A DNA stretch of 46,796 nucleotides, taken from contig JAABUA010000022.1 of assembly GCA_011389515.1 (NCBI GenBank), positions 1-46,796 of the forward strand, read 5' to 3'. The notes beneath the pieces are model-generated. The model saw nothing but the letters and a program-made list of their open reading frames with translations, was not told where the DNA came from and made no database searches. The DNA is from Desulfobacteraceae bacterium. Lineage in GTDB: Bacteria; Desulfobacterota; Desulfobacteria; Desulfobacterales; Desulfosalsimonadaceae. Both the position numbers and the translations under genes were made by a program. Numbering within the stretch: the first letter of the stretch is position 1; each line of letters begins with the position of its first letter. Shown piece by piece: positions 39,976 through 46,796 of this stretch.

Positions 39976-41724
39976 TCACTGCCGCTTTGCCATCTGTTTT
40001 TGTTTTTCCGTCAAAAGTTTCATGACAAGGTCCTGATCGCCGCTTTGTTCCGCCGCTCGTATGCGGTCGAGCAATTCGTCTTTCCGGCGGCCCTTGTTTT
40101 TTAAAAACTGGGACAACAGCATACGGCAACTCTGTTTTTCCCATTGAGCGTCATCAATGCAAAGCGATGCCACCAGTCGGCCATGGTGTTCATCCTCCAG
40201 GCGATTGATAAATTCTGCGATATTCCCGACCTTCTGCGGGTATATCGCCAGAATACGGCTGCCGATCGCTTTTAACCGGCTGTCTTCAAAATGGTCAATT
40301 ATCTTCTGGTTTCTGATTTCGTCGATCATTTCCGGGCACTGAAGCATCATCGTGATGATCCGTGCTTCGAAGCGATCAACAGCCGGCGATTTCGGCAAAT
40401 TATGTCTGGTGTCTCCGGGTTTTGATTTTTCCTGTGACCGGGATACTTTTTCCAGTATGGTCGTTTCATCAACACGGATTTTTTCCGCAAGATATCTTAT
40501 ATATATAGATCTTGCGGCACTGTCGGTGATCTGCGCCAGGGGTTCGGCCACTTCCGTTATAATCCGGATTTTCCCCTCCAGGGAAACCCCGTTGCGATCA
40601 ATGGCGGATTGAATCTGGAAGTCAACCAGTCCAAGGGCTTTTTCCGCCACTTTGAAAAAATCCTCGGTTCCGAATTCAAACAAGAAAGAATCTGGATCAT
40701 GCCCTTCCGGAAGAAGAACCACAGCCGCTTCCATTCCCTCGTCGACAAATATTCCGGTGGTTCTATGGGCCGCCTTGATGCCGGCCGCGTCGGAATCAAA
40801 AACAAGAAACGCCTTTTTTGCATACCCTTTCAGCCGGCGGACATGCTCACGGGTCAGGGACGTGCCAAGCGTTGCCACGGTATTGCCGATCCCGAACTGG
40901 TGCATGGTGAGCAGATCAAAATACCCTTCAACAACAAATACGGCCTGCTCGCTGCGGCATTTCTCTCTTGCCGCATGAAGACCGTACAGGACGCGCCGCT
41001 TGTTGTATATTGATGTTTCAGGAGAATTGAGATATTTTGGTTTTGCATCATCAAGGACCCTGCCGCCGAAGGCGACCACTTGGCCGGCGGCGTCAAAAAT
41101 TGGAAAAACAACCCGGTTCCGAAACCGGTCATAATACCCGCCCCCTTGGCGAGGTGCCACAAGGCCGGCTTTTTCCGCTAATGACATGGCAACTTTCTTC
41201 CGGCTGAAAAACCTTGTCAGGCTGTCCCAGCTGTCCGGGGCAAACCCCAGGGCAAACGCATCCACGAGTTCCCTTCGGGTATTTCTGTTTTTCAGGTAGC
41301 GACGGGCGCTTTCACCTTCAGGCCGCTTGAGAAGCATCTCCCGGTAAAATTCCATGACCTTTTTGTTTATCTCCAGCAGCTGCTGTCTTTGCGATATCTG
41401 CTTTTTTTCATTTTCGGTCATCTTCCGGGTTGGCAGCGGGATGCCGTATTGCCTGGAAAGGGTTTCCACGGCTTCAGGGAAGGTCATGTTTTCATACAGC
41501 ATCAAAAAATTAAAAACACTGCCGCCGGTACCGCATCCGAAGCAATGAAATATCTGTTTTGACGGGCTGACGGTAAAGGAAGGCGTTTTTTCGGTATGAA
41601 ACGGGCACAGTCCGCTGTAATCTCTACCCGCTTTTTTCAGTTGAACGCGCGACGATACCACATCCACGATATCTGCGGCATTGCGAATTTCAGCGAGCTT
41701 GTCTTCAGGAATGTTCAGGGCCAA
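39976..41724 (-). CDS. dnaG: DNA primase
   Basis: A 582-residue primase with the CHC2 zinc site (GLCPFHTEKTPSFTV and FHCFGCGTGGS, about residues 37-65), an RNA polymerase domain (LPTRKMTENEKKQIS-type linker, then GRVLDDAKPKYLNSPET), the TOPRIM motif VVEGYFDLLTMHQFG (about 260) and FDSDAAGIKA, and a C-terminal helicase-interaction region. I place the start at TTG (41722-41724), giving MALNIPEDKLAEI: GGAGGTGA lies five bases upstream. A GTG three codons earlier overlaps that ribosome site and is less likely. It leads dnaG-rpoD. Confidence 0.95.
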   Translation of the reverse strand: MALNIPEDKLAEIRNAADIVDVVSSRVQLKKAGRDYSGLCPFHTEKTPSFTVSPSKQIFHCFGCGTGGSVFNFLMLYENMTFPEAVETLSRQYGIPLPTRKMTENEKKQISQRQQLLEINKKVMEFYREMLLKRPEGESARRYLKNRNTRRELVDAFALGFAPDSWDSLTRFFSRKKVAMSLAEKAGLVAPRQGGGYYDRFRNRVVFPIFDAAGQVVAFGGRVLDDAKPKYLNSPETSIYNKRRVLYGLHAAREKCRSEQAVFVVEGYFDLLTMHQFGIGNTVATLGTSLTREHVRRLKGYAKKAFLVFDSDAAGIKAAHRTTGIFVDEGMEAAVVLLPEGHDPDSFLFEFGTEDFFKVAEKALGLVDFQIQSAIDRNGVSLEGKIRIITEVAEPLAQITDSAARSIYIRYLAEKIRVDETTILEKVSRSQEKSKPGDTRHNLPKSPAVDRFEARIITMMLQCPEMIDEIRNQKIIDHFEDSRLKAIGSRILAIYPQKVGNIAEFINRLEDEHHGRLVASLCIDDAQWEKQSCRMLLSQFLKNKGRRKDELLDRIRAAEQSGDQDLVMKLLTEKQKQMAKRQ

Positions 41725-41729
41725 CCAGC

Positions 41730-41737
41730 TCACCTCC
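41730..41737 (-). promoter_or_regulatory. Ribosome-binding site supporting a TTG start for dnaG
   Basis: GGAGGTGA on the minus strand is five bases before TTG (41722-41724). The alternative GTG at 41731-41733 lies inside this site, so TTG is preferred. Confidence 0.6.
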
Positions 41738-41827
41738 GGTAATAATTACCAAAATTCTTTCTGGCTGGAAGATATCCGGAAAAAACAAATTATGATAATA
41801 CATAAGGCAATGTTTGTCAAACAGCTT

Positions 41828-42556
41828 TTACCGGTTTTCCAGCCATGCAATGGCGGCTTTTAAATCGAGGCTCCCATCGTACAGCGCCCTGCCCGTGATT
41901 ACACCCACAACACCATCGACTTCAAGCGGCGCCAGGTTTTCAATGTCCTTCATGGAAGAAACTCCGCCTGAAGCCACCACATCGATATGTACAGCCTTTG
42001 CAAGCTGACGTGTCGCATCAATATTGGGACCGCTGCGCATGCCGTCCCTTTCGATATCCGTAAAATTGATCGCTGCAACGCCTGCATCCTCGAACTGTTT
42101 TCCCAGCCGGATCGCAGAAACATCCGTCGTTTTCGTCCATCCTTCAATGGCCACCATGCCGTTTCTGGCATCAATGCCGACGACAATTTTTCCAGGCCAC
42201 AACCGGCAGGCATTTGTCACAAGGGAAGGGTTGTTAATCGCCTCGCTGCCGATGACAACGCGCTCGACACCAAGATCAAAATACATGCGTATGGTTTCCT
42301 CGTCGCGTATGCCGCCCCCGACCTGGATGGGTATATTTACCTGTTCAACAATTTTTCGTATGGCATCAAGATTTCGGGGTTTTTTTTCCACGGCCCCGTC
42401 GAGGTCCACCACATGTATAAGTGTTGCGCCTTCAGCTTCCCATCTTACGGCCATGGCGGACGGGTCATCGGAAAAAACGGTTTCCCGGTCCATTTCGCCC
42501 TGCAGCAGCCGGACGCAGCGCCCCTGTTTAATATCAATTGCGGGAATGACGATCAT
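41828..42556 (-). CDS. hisA: Phosphoribosylformimino-AICAR ribotide isomerase
   Basis: A 242-residue TIM-barrel enzyme of histidine synthesis. MIVIPAIDIKQGRCVRLLQG starts the protein (catalytic Asp8), IPIQVGGGIRDEETIR is the first phosphate site, VVGIDARNGMVAIEGWTK carries the other catalytic Asp near 130, and VVASGGVSSMKDIENL is the second phosphate site. The order on the strand is hisB then hisA; no hisH lies between, unlike the usual hisB-hisH-hisA. Confidence 0.97.
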   Translation of the reverse strand: MIVIPAIDIKQGRCVRLLQGEMDRETVFSDDPSAMAVRWEAEGATLIHVVDLDGAVEKKPRNLDAIRKIVEQVNIPIQVGGGIRDEETIRMYFDLGVERVVIGSEAINNPSLVTNACRLWPGKIVVGIDARNGMVAIEGWTKTTDVSAIRLGKQFEDAGVAAINFTDIERDGMRSGPNIDATRQLAKAVHIDVVASGGVSSMKDIENLAPLEVDGVVGVITGRALYDGSLDLKAAIAWLENR

Positions 42557-42581
42557 ATATATTACTCCGGTCGGATAGGAC

Positions 42582-42727
42582 TACAAGCTACCTCAAAAAA
42601 ATCTTTTGCCCCAATATCTTCGTTGGCGGTGAAATTGAAATCCTCGGAATACTGCAGTATGCCTCCGGTTTCAATTTCACCTCCGCCTTGATCTTGAACC
42701 AAAATCTTTTTTTTGAGATGTCTTGTA
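42582..42727. repeat. Long-hairpin intergenic repeat, copy C, between hisB and hisA
   Basis: Outer arms (TACAAG, then CTCAAAAAAA) at 42582 onward pair with TTTTTTTTGAG and CTTGTA ending at 42727. The core 42610-42700 is 91 bp, the same length as copy A, with CCCAATATCT and TCTTGAACC at the ends. The inner stem GGTGAAATTGAAA/TTTCAATTTCACC differs from copy A but pairs fully. It starts 25 bases upstream of hisA and ends two bases from the hisB stop, so the transcript would carry it. Confidence 0.85.
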
Positions 42728-42729
42728 AT

Positions 42730-43317
42730 TTACAATTTTCCCTTAGATGAATGCACGTCTGAAATTCTCGAATCAAAACGCACCGCAGCGTCAAGTGCCC
42801 TGGCAAATGACTTGAAAACCGCTTCGGTAATATGATGATCATTTTCACCATACCTGACCTCGATGTGCAGGTTCATGCCGGCGGAAATGGAAACCGCCCT
42901 GAAAAATTCCCTGGCAAGATGCGCGTTGAACCCATTTGCCGGAACAATGGAGGAAGGCAGAAGGTATACCAGAAAAGGCCTGCCTGAGATATCGACGGCT
43001 ACCGTGCAAAGCGCGTCATCCATGGGCGTGACGGCATGGCCGTATCGAACGATGCCTTTTTTATCTCCGAGCCCGGATTTGATGGCTTCGCCAATGACAA
43101 TGCCTACATCTTCAACCGTATGGTGATAATCCACATGAATATCGCCGACGGCCTTTACTTTCAAATCGAAAAACCCGTGAACGGCAAACAGGGAAAGCAT
43201 ATGGTCGAAAAACCCGATGCCCGTTGAAATTTCATGTTTTCCGCTACCATCGACAGCAAACTCGACATTGATTTCCGTTTCTTTTGTTTTTCTTTCCAAC
43301 TGCGCGGTTCGTCCCAT
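42730..43317 (-). CDS. hisB: Imidazoleglycerol-phosphate dehydratase
   Basis: A 195-residue histidine-biosynthetic enzyme that removes water from imidazoleglycerol phosphate. The metal-binding HHTVEDVGIVIGEAI (about residue 66), DHMLSLFAVHGFFDLKV (about 38), and the late NDHHITEAVFKSFARAL (about 160) are diagnostic. Length is that of the single-function enzyme, with no phosphatase domain. The 275-bp space upstream to the tRNA-Ala gene shows no gene. Confidence 0.97.
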   Translation of the reverse strand: MGRTAQLERKTKETEINVEFAVDGSGKHEISTGIGFFDHMLSLFAVHGFFDLKVKAVGDIHVDYHHTVEDVGIVIGEAIKSGLGDKKGIVRYGHAVTPMDDALCTVAVDISGRPFLVYLLPSSIVPANGFNAHLAREFFRAVSISAGMNLHIEVRYGENDHHITEAVFKSFARALDAAVRFDSRISDVHSSKGKL

Positions 43318-43592
43318 GGCTTTGTATCCCGGGCTGCTTGACAGCCGATCAATATTATAAACGATAAATCATAATGCTTTACCGGCAATATGTACGGGAG
43401 TTATAACCGGCTTGTGGCCCCTTGTCAAGAAAACAGGAACTTGTTTTCCCCATAGAGGAAGGCACAACCGGTCATCGTCAAGTAAGGCATTTTTTTGAAC
43501 AAGGTATGAAATAAAAAAACGGGCACATCAGGACGCAAAGGGAACGATTCTGTGGATATCTTATAAAAGCAGGTGTTTTCCTATCAGGCGGG

Positions 43593-43668
43593 TGGTGGAG
43601 ATGAGGGGGATCGAACCCCTGACCTCGGCATTGCGAACGCCGCGCTCTCCCATCTGAGCTACATCCCC
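43593..43668 (-). tRNA. tRNA-Ala (anticodon CGC)
   Basis: A 76-base tRNA with encoded CCA. Acceptor GGGGATG/CATCTCC (one G-T pair), D-arm GCTC...GAGC, anticodon loop TTCGCAA (CGC), and T-arm AGGGGTTCGATCCCCCT. It reads the alanine codon GCG. Confidence 0.96.
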
Positions 43669-43748
43669 ATTCCGGAAGCAAATCAATGAAACCTCAATAA
43701 CAGCGGATCCAGGCAGAGTCAAGCAGAAATAAGCATTCCCGTCATGAT

Positions 43749-44528
43749 TCAGCAAAATGAATAAAAATCGGCATCTTTTCTTATCCCCCTCCGGGTCAAC
43801 ACGAAATCGTAACGCACCGGGTCGGCCGGCACAATCCGTGAGAAGGCTTCTGTAATTTCAAGGGCGGTTTTCATGTTGGGCTGTTTTCGCTGTGTTAGTC
43901 CCAATTCCATGCAGATCCTGTGCATATGGACATCCAGGGGGATGATCAGTTTTGAGGGGCAAAGTCCATGCCAGCCGCCGGGATCGACCTCGTCATTCCG
44001 GATCATCCAGCGCAGAAACAGGTTAAGCCGTTTACAGGCGCTTCCCTTTTCAACTTTGGGCACCAGGTGGCCCGGACCTGTTCCGGCACCGGAGCGAACG
44101 GTTGCTGCAAATTCGGCCAGTGCGGGCAGATAGGTGGCGTCTGTGCCGGAACAGCTTGTTTGAAAACAGGACTTGAGAGAGCCATGATCTGCGATAATTT
44201 GTTTTATTCCGGAAAGCAATGCAGAAAGATGCACCCCTGTTGCAAATCTGTGGACAAATTCACTGAAATCAAGCAGGAAATCCGAATCCTCCGAACGGGT
44301 CAGATATTCGCGAGGGTTTCCCCCCATCTTCTCAAGGACGGTTTCAACGCTCTTCAATATCTGCCGGACGTTTCCATAGGCAAGACATGCCGCGATAAAA
44401 CCGGCTATTTCGCGGTCTTCCGGATCCGGATACCGGTACAAAACCGCAAGTGGATCAGGATCCACGTAACATCGCCGGTTTTTCTCCCGGTAGAGGGATT
44501 CAAGCTGCCCGGCATATTTAAGAATCAT
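43749..44528 (-). CDS. DUF2400/TIGR02757-family protein
   Basis: A 259-residue protein of unknown function (TIGR02757, DUF2400). It begins with [22 protein letters not shown]-like segments ([20 protein letters not shown]), continues with [19 protein letters not shown] and [20 protein letters not shown], and ends with a [10 protein letters not shown]-like tail ([15 protein letters not shown]). The LxxPLDxHxxR-like segment ([19 protein letters not shown]) recalls HhH-type DNA glycosylases, which has led to speculation about a nucleic-acid role. The ATG overlaps the copper-ATPase stop by 4 bp (ATGA), so the two are co-translated. Confidence 0.88.
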   Translation of the reverse strand: MILKYAGQLESLYREKNRRCYVDPDPLAVLYRYPDPEDREIAGFIAACLAYGNVRQILKSVETVLEKMGGNPREYLTRSEDSDFLLDFSEFVHRFATGVHLSALLSGIKQIIADHGSLKSCFQTSCSGTDATYLPALAEFAATVRSGAGTGPGHLVPKVEKGSACKRLNLFLRWMIRNDEVDPGGWHGLCPSKLIIPLDVHMHRICMELGLTQRKQPNMKTALEITEAFSRIVPADPVRYDFVLTRRGIRKDADFYSFC

Positions 44529-46796
44529 TTTATTTTTGTCCGATACAACAACAGGCTGTTTGTTACAACGGAAATGCTGCTTAAAGACATGGCCACCGCG
44601 GCCAGCATAGGATTGAGCTGTCTGAGCATGGCGGGCACACCTTCAAATGGATACAAAATACCCGCGGCCACGGGTATCAAAAGGATGTTGTAGCAAAATG
44701 CCCAGAAAAGGTTCTGTCGAACCGTCCGCATGGTTTTTTTACTGATATCCAGGGCTTTAACCACAGCGGTCAGATTTCCCCCCGCCAGAACGACATCACC
44801 GGTTTCAATGGCGATATCCGTGCCGCTGCCGATAGCGAAACCGACGTCGGCGATGGCCAGAGCGGGCGCATCGTTGATGCCGTCTCCAACCATTCCGATA
44901 TACTGGCTTTTGGATTGCAGCTGTTTTATTTTTTCGGCTTTTTGCTCCGGACGAACCTCGGCAAACACCTCATCGATCCCCAGTGACGAAGCAATCGCTT
45001 CGGCCGTATTCCGGTTGTCCCCGGTGAGCATGATTACCTTGTGGCCGTGCTGATGCAACGCATCCACCGTTTCCCTTGCTTCAGGCTTGACGGTATCGGC
45101 CACAGCGACAAGCCCAATGGGGATGTCATTTTTTGCTGCCATGACAACCGTTTTGCCGGCCCTCTGGAGTTCGTCTATGGTTGTCATGTATGCGGAAACA
45201 TCCAAATTCATGCCGGAAAACCAGGAAATCTGGCCAACCCTCACGGTTTCCCCGTCTATTGTTGCAGCAACGCCCTCCCCGCCGGTGGACTTGAAGTCAG
45301 TCGCCTTGGAAATCGCGATGCTTTCACGTGCGGCCTCGCGTAGAATCGCCTTGCCAACGGGATGCTCAGAGCCGGATTCAACGGACGCAGTCAGCGCAAG
45401 AAGCATCTTTCGATCGTCACACACCTTTTCGAAGCAGATGACATCGGTTACTTCCGGCTTTCCCCGGGTCAGGGTTCCGGTTTTGTCAAATACGATCGCA
45501 TGAAGTTTTTCCGCGGCTTCAAGGGCTTCACCATTCTTGAACAAAACGCCTTGTTCGGCTGCTTTACCGGTGCCCGCCATGACTGCGGTGGGCGTGGCAA
45601 GTCCCAGTGCGCAGGGGCATGCGATCACCAACACCGCCACGAGGCGGATCATGGCAGGAACATAGCCCTCCGTGAAGTATATCCATATAAAAAACGTTGC
45701 TATGGCAAGCAAAATCACCGCCGGCACGAAAACCGCCGCGACCCGGTCAGCCATTGCCTGAATGGGCGGCTGGCTCCCCTGCGCTTCCCGCACCATCCGT
45801 ATAATCTGGGCAAGCGCCGTATCCTTGCCCACCCGCGTGGCCTCGAACAAAAGGGTGCCATCGCTGTTGATGGTGCCGCCGATAACTGTATCACCGGGTT
45901 TCTTGACCACAGGTATGGATTCACCGGTGAGCATGGATTCATCGATTGCAGACTGCCCCTCCACCACTTTCCCGTCCACCGGAATCCGCTGACCAGGCCG
46001 CACGCGGATATGCATACTTTTTTTCACCTCGGATACCGGCGTCTCCTTTTCAACACCATCTTCCACGACCATGGCGGTATCCGGCCGCAAATCGAGCAGT
46101 TTTCTCACCGCGCCGCCGGTTTTGCGCTTGGTCCGGGTTTCCAGCATCTTTCCGAACTTGATCAGGGTGATGATCATTGCCGACGTTTCAAAATAGACAT
46201 GATCGCCCAGAAAAGGGAAAAAAAGGATTGCAGCCGAATAAAAATACGCCACCGACGAGCCCATGGCCACCAGGACGTCCATGTTGGCGCTTTTATTTAA
46301 AATGCTCCGGTAGCCGCCGGTATAGTAATCCCAACCGGTATAGAACTGCACCGGGGTTGCAAGCAGAAACAAAAGCCAGTTCACGCCGGCAGCGTGCGCC
46401 CATGGTCCGAAAAAATTCATATCCCGGCCCATGCTCAGGATAAAAAGCGGCAGTGTAAAAATGACACCGACAATGAATTTTTTTGTCTGATCCCTGACCT
46501 CGGCGCTTCGCGCCGCCATTTCAAAATCTTCCGGGTCCGTCACGGAGTCGTCGGGAATATAAGCGCTGTATCCGGCCTTTTTTATAACATCAACGATTTC
46601 TTCAAGGTCTGTAACCGATGGAAGGTAATCGATGCTTACGGATTCGGCTGCAAAATTAACGGATGCGTCAAGAACCCCTTCGGCTTTTCGGGAAAGGGCC
46701 TTTTCAATGCTGGCGGCACAGTTGGCACAGGTCATGCCCGTTACCGGCAATTCCACATGGCGCGGGGCAACATGATAACCGGCTTTTTTTATCTGC
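44525..46796 (-). CDS. copA: Copper-translocating P-type ATPase, 5' end outside window
   Basis: At least 756 residues. P1B-type motifs: TGES (phosphatase), [14 protein letters not shown] in the sixth membrane helix (metal path), DKTGTLTRG (phosphorylated Asp), [12 protein letters not shown] and [13 protein letters not shown] in the penultimate helix and MxxSS near the end mark the Cu(I) subgroup. One full metal-binding domain with [15 protein letters not shown] is inside. A GTG at 46754-46756 could be read as the start, but the frame stays open to the window edge and encodes IKKAGYHV, the end of a preceding metal-binding domain, so the gene is truncated here. It exports copper; it overlaps the DUF2400 gene. 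Confidence 0.95.
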   Translation of the reverse strand, partial: QIKKAGYHVAPRHVELPVTGMTCANCAASIEKALSRKAEGVLDASVNFAAESVSIDYLPSVTDLEEIVDVIKKAGYSAYIPDDSVTDPEDFEMAARSAEVRDQTKKFIVGVIFTLPLFILSMGRDMNFFGPWAHAAGVNWLLFLLATPVQFYTGWDYYTGGYRSILNKSANMDVLVAMGSSVAYFYSAAILFFPFLGDHVYFETSAMIITLIKFGKMLETRTKRKTGGAVRKLLDLRPDTAMVVEDGVEKETPVSEVKKSMHIRVRPGQRIPVDGKVVEGQSAIDESMLTGESIPVVKKPGDTVIGGTINSDGTLLFEATRVGKDTALAQIIRMVREAQGSQPPIQAMADRVAAVFVPAVILLAIATFFIWIYFTEGYVPAMIRLVAVLVIACPCALGLATPTAVMAGTGKAAEQGVLFKNGEALEAAEKLHAIVFDKTGTLTRGKPEVTDVICFEKVCDDRKMLLALTASVESGSEHPVGKAILREAARESIAISKATDFKSTGGEGVAATIDGETVRVGQISWFSGMNLDVSAYMTTIDELQRAGKTVVMAAKNDIPIGLVAVADTVKPEARETVDALHQHGHKVIMLTGDNRNTAEAIASSLGIDEVFAEVRPEQKAEKIKQLQSKSQYIGMVGDGINDAPALAIADVGFAIGSGTDIAIETGDVVLAGGNLTAVVKALDISKKTMRTVRQNLFWAFCYNILLIPVAAGILYPFEGVPAMLRQLNPMLAAVAMSLSSISVVTNSLLLYRTKIK

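Noticed and set aside
43431-43452. Inverted repeat GAAAACA/TGTTTTC in the tRNA-Ala to hisB space as a terminator
   Set aside because: Only a 7-bp AT-rich stem with no T-run in either direction; too weak to call.
45362-46300. Open frame of 312 codons on the plus strand, rich in His and Arg
   Set aside because: It is the mirror of the copper ATPase coding sequence and has no recognisable domain.

Overview
This window looks like a stretch of core chromosome from a Gram-negative anaerobe of the Desulfobacterota, most likely near Desulfobacterales. This is inferred from gene content and order: dnaG-rpoD-tRNA-Nif3-zinc ribbon-rnpB, mreBCD-mrdA, a STAS-fused MlaE lipid transporter with a lipoprotein partner, a bacterial glnS, QueH, and a cluster of acyl-CoA dehydrogenases, thiolase-like proteins and a CoA ligase. 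No taxonomic marker was compared against a database. I saw no phage, IS transposase or CRISPR array. Most genes lie on the minus strand.

Region 1 (1-7684) is a catabolic acyl-CoA cluster. A minus-strand operon runs ACAD1, ACAD2, TetR regulator, PHP protein, thiolase-like 2, thiolase-like 1 (cut by the window edge). A CoA ligase diverges from it. The control region between them holds a perfect 19-bp palindrome and a TTGACA promoter element. Both thiolase-like proteins lack the usual nucleophilic cysteine, and both dehydrogenases lack the usual C-terminal catalytic Glu but carry Glu or Asp at the alternative helix-G position.

Region 2 (7685-23800) holds glnS, the cell-shape operon mreB-mreC-mreD-mrdA, pyrG-ldcA-serine hydrolase, enolase with an exported LolA-like protein, a UvrD/Rep-type helicase, ugd and tRNA-Leu. 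A strong predicted promoter and terminator between the helicase gene and ugd suggest an unannotated small RNA of about 110 nt.

Region 3 (23937-32403) is mostly plus strand. It has maf, a YggS-type PLP protein, queH and an M48 protease with TPRs, then (minus) an MBL hydrolase, then an mlaE-mlaF-mlaD-auxiliary lipoprotein operon for envelope lipid transport.

Region 4 (32423-46796) has a nitroreductase, ispD, an HPr-domain protein encoded right after rnpB, a zinc-ribbon protein, a Nif3 protein, tRNA-Met(CAT), rpoD, dnaG, hisA, hisB, tRNA-Ala(CGC), a DUF2400 protein and a copper P-type ATPase whose N-terminus lies beyond the window.

Three intergenic spaces carry members of one family of long-hairpin repeats. 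They share a core of exactly 91 bp whose stem sequences differ but stay complementary, while the outer arms are unrelated. A fourth space has a different, nearly perfect palindrome.
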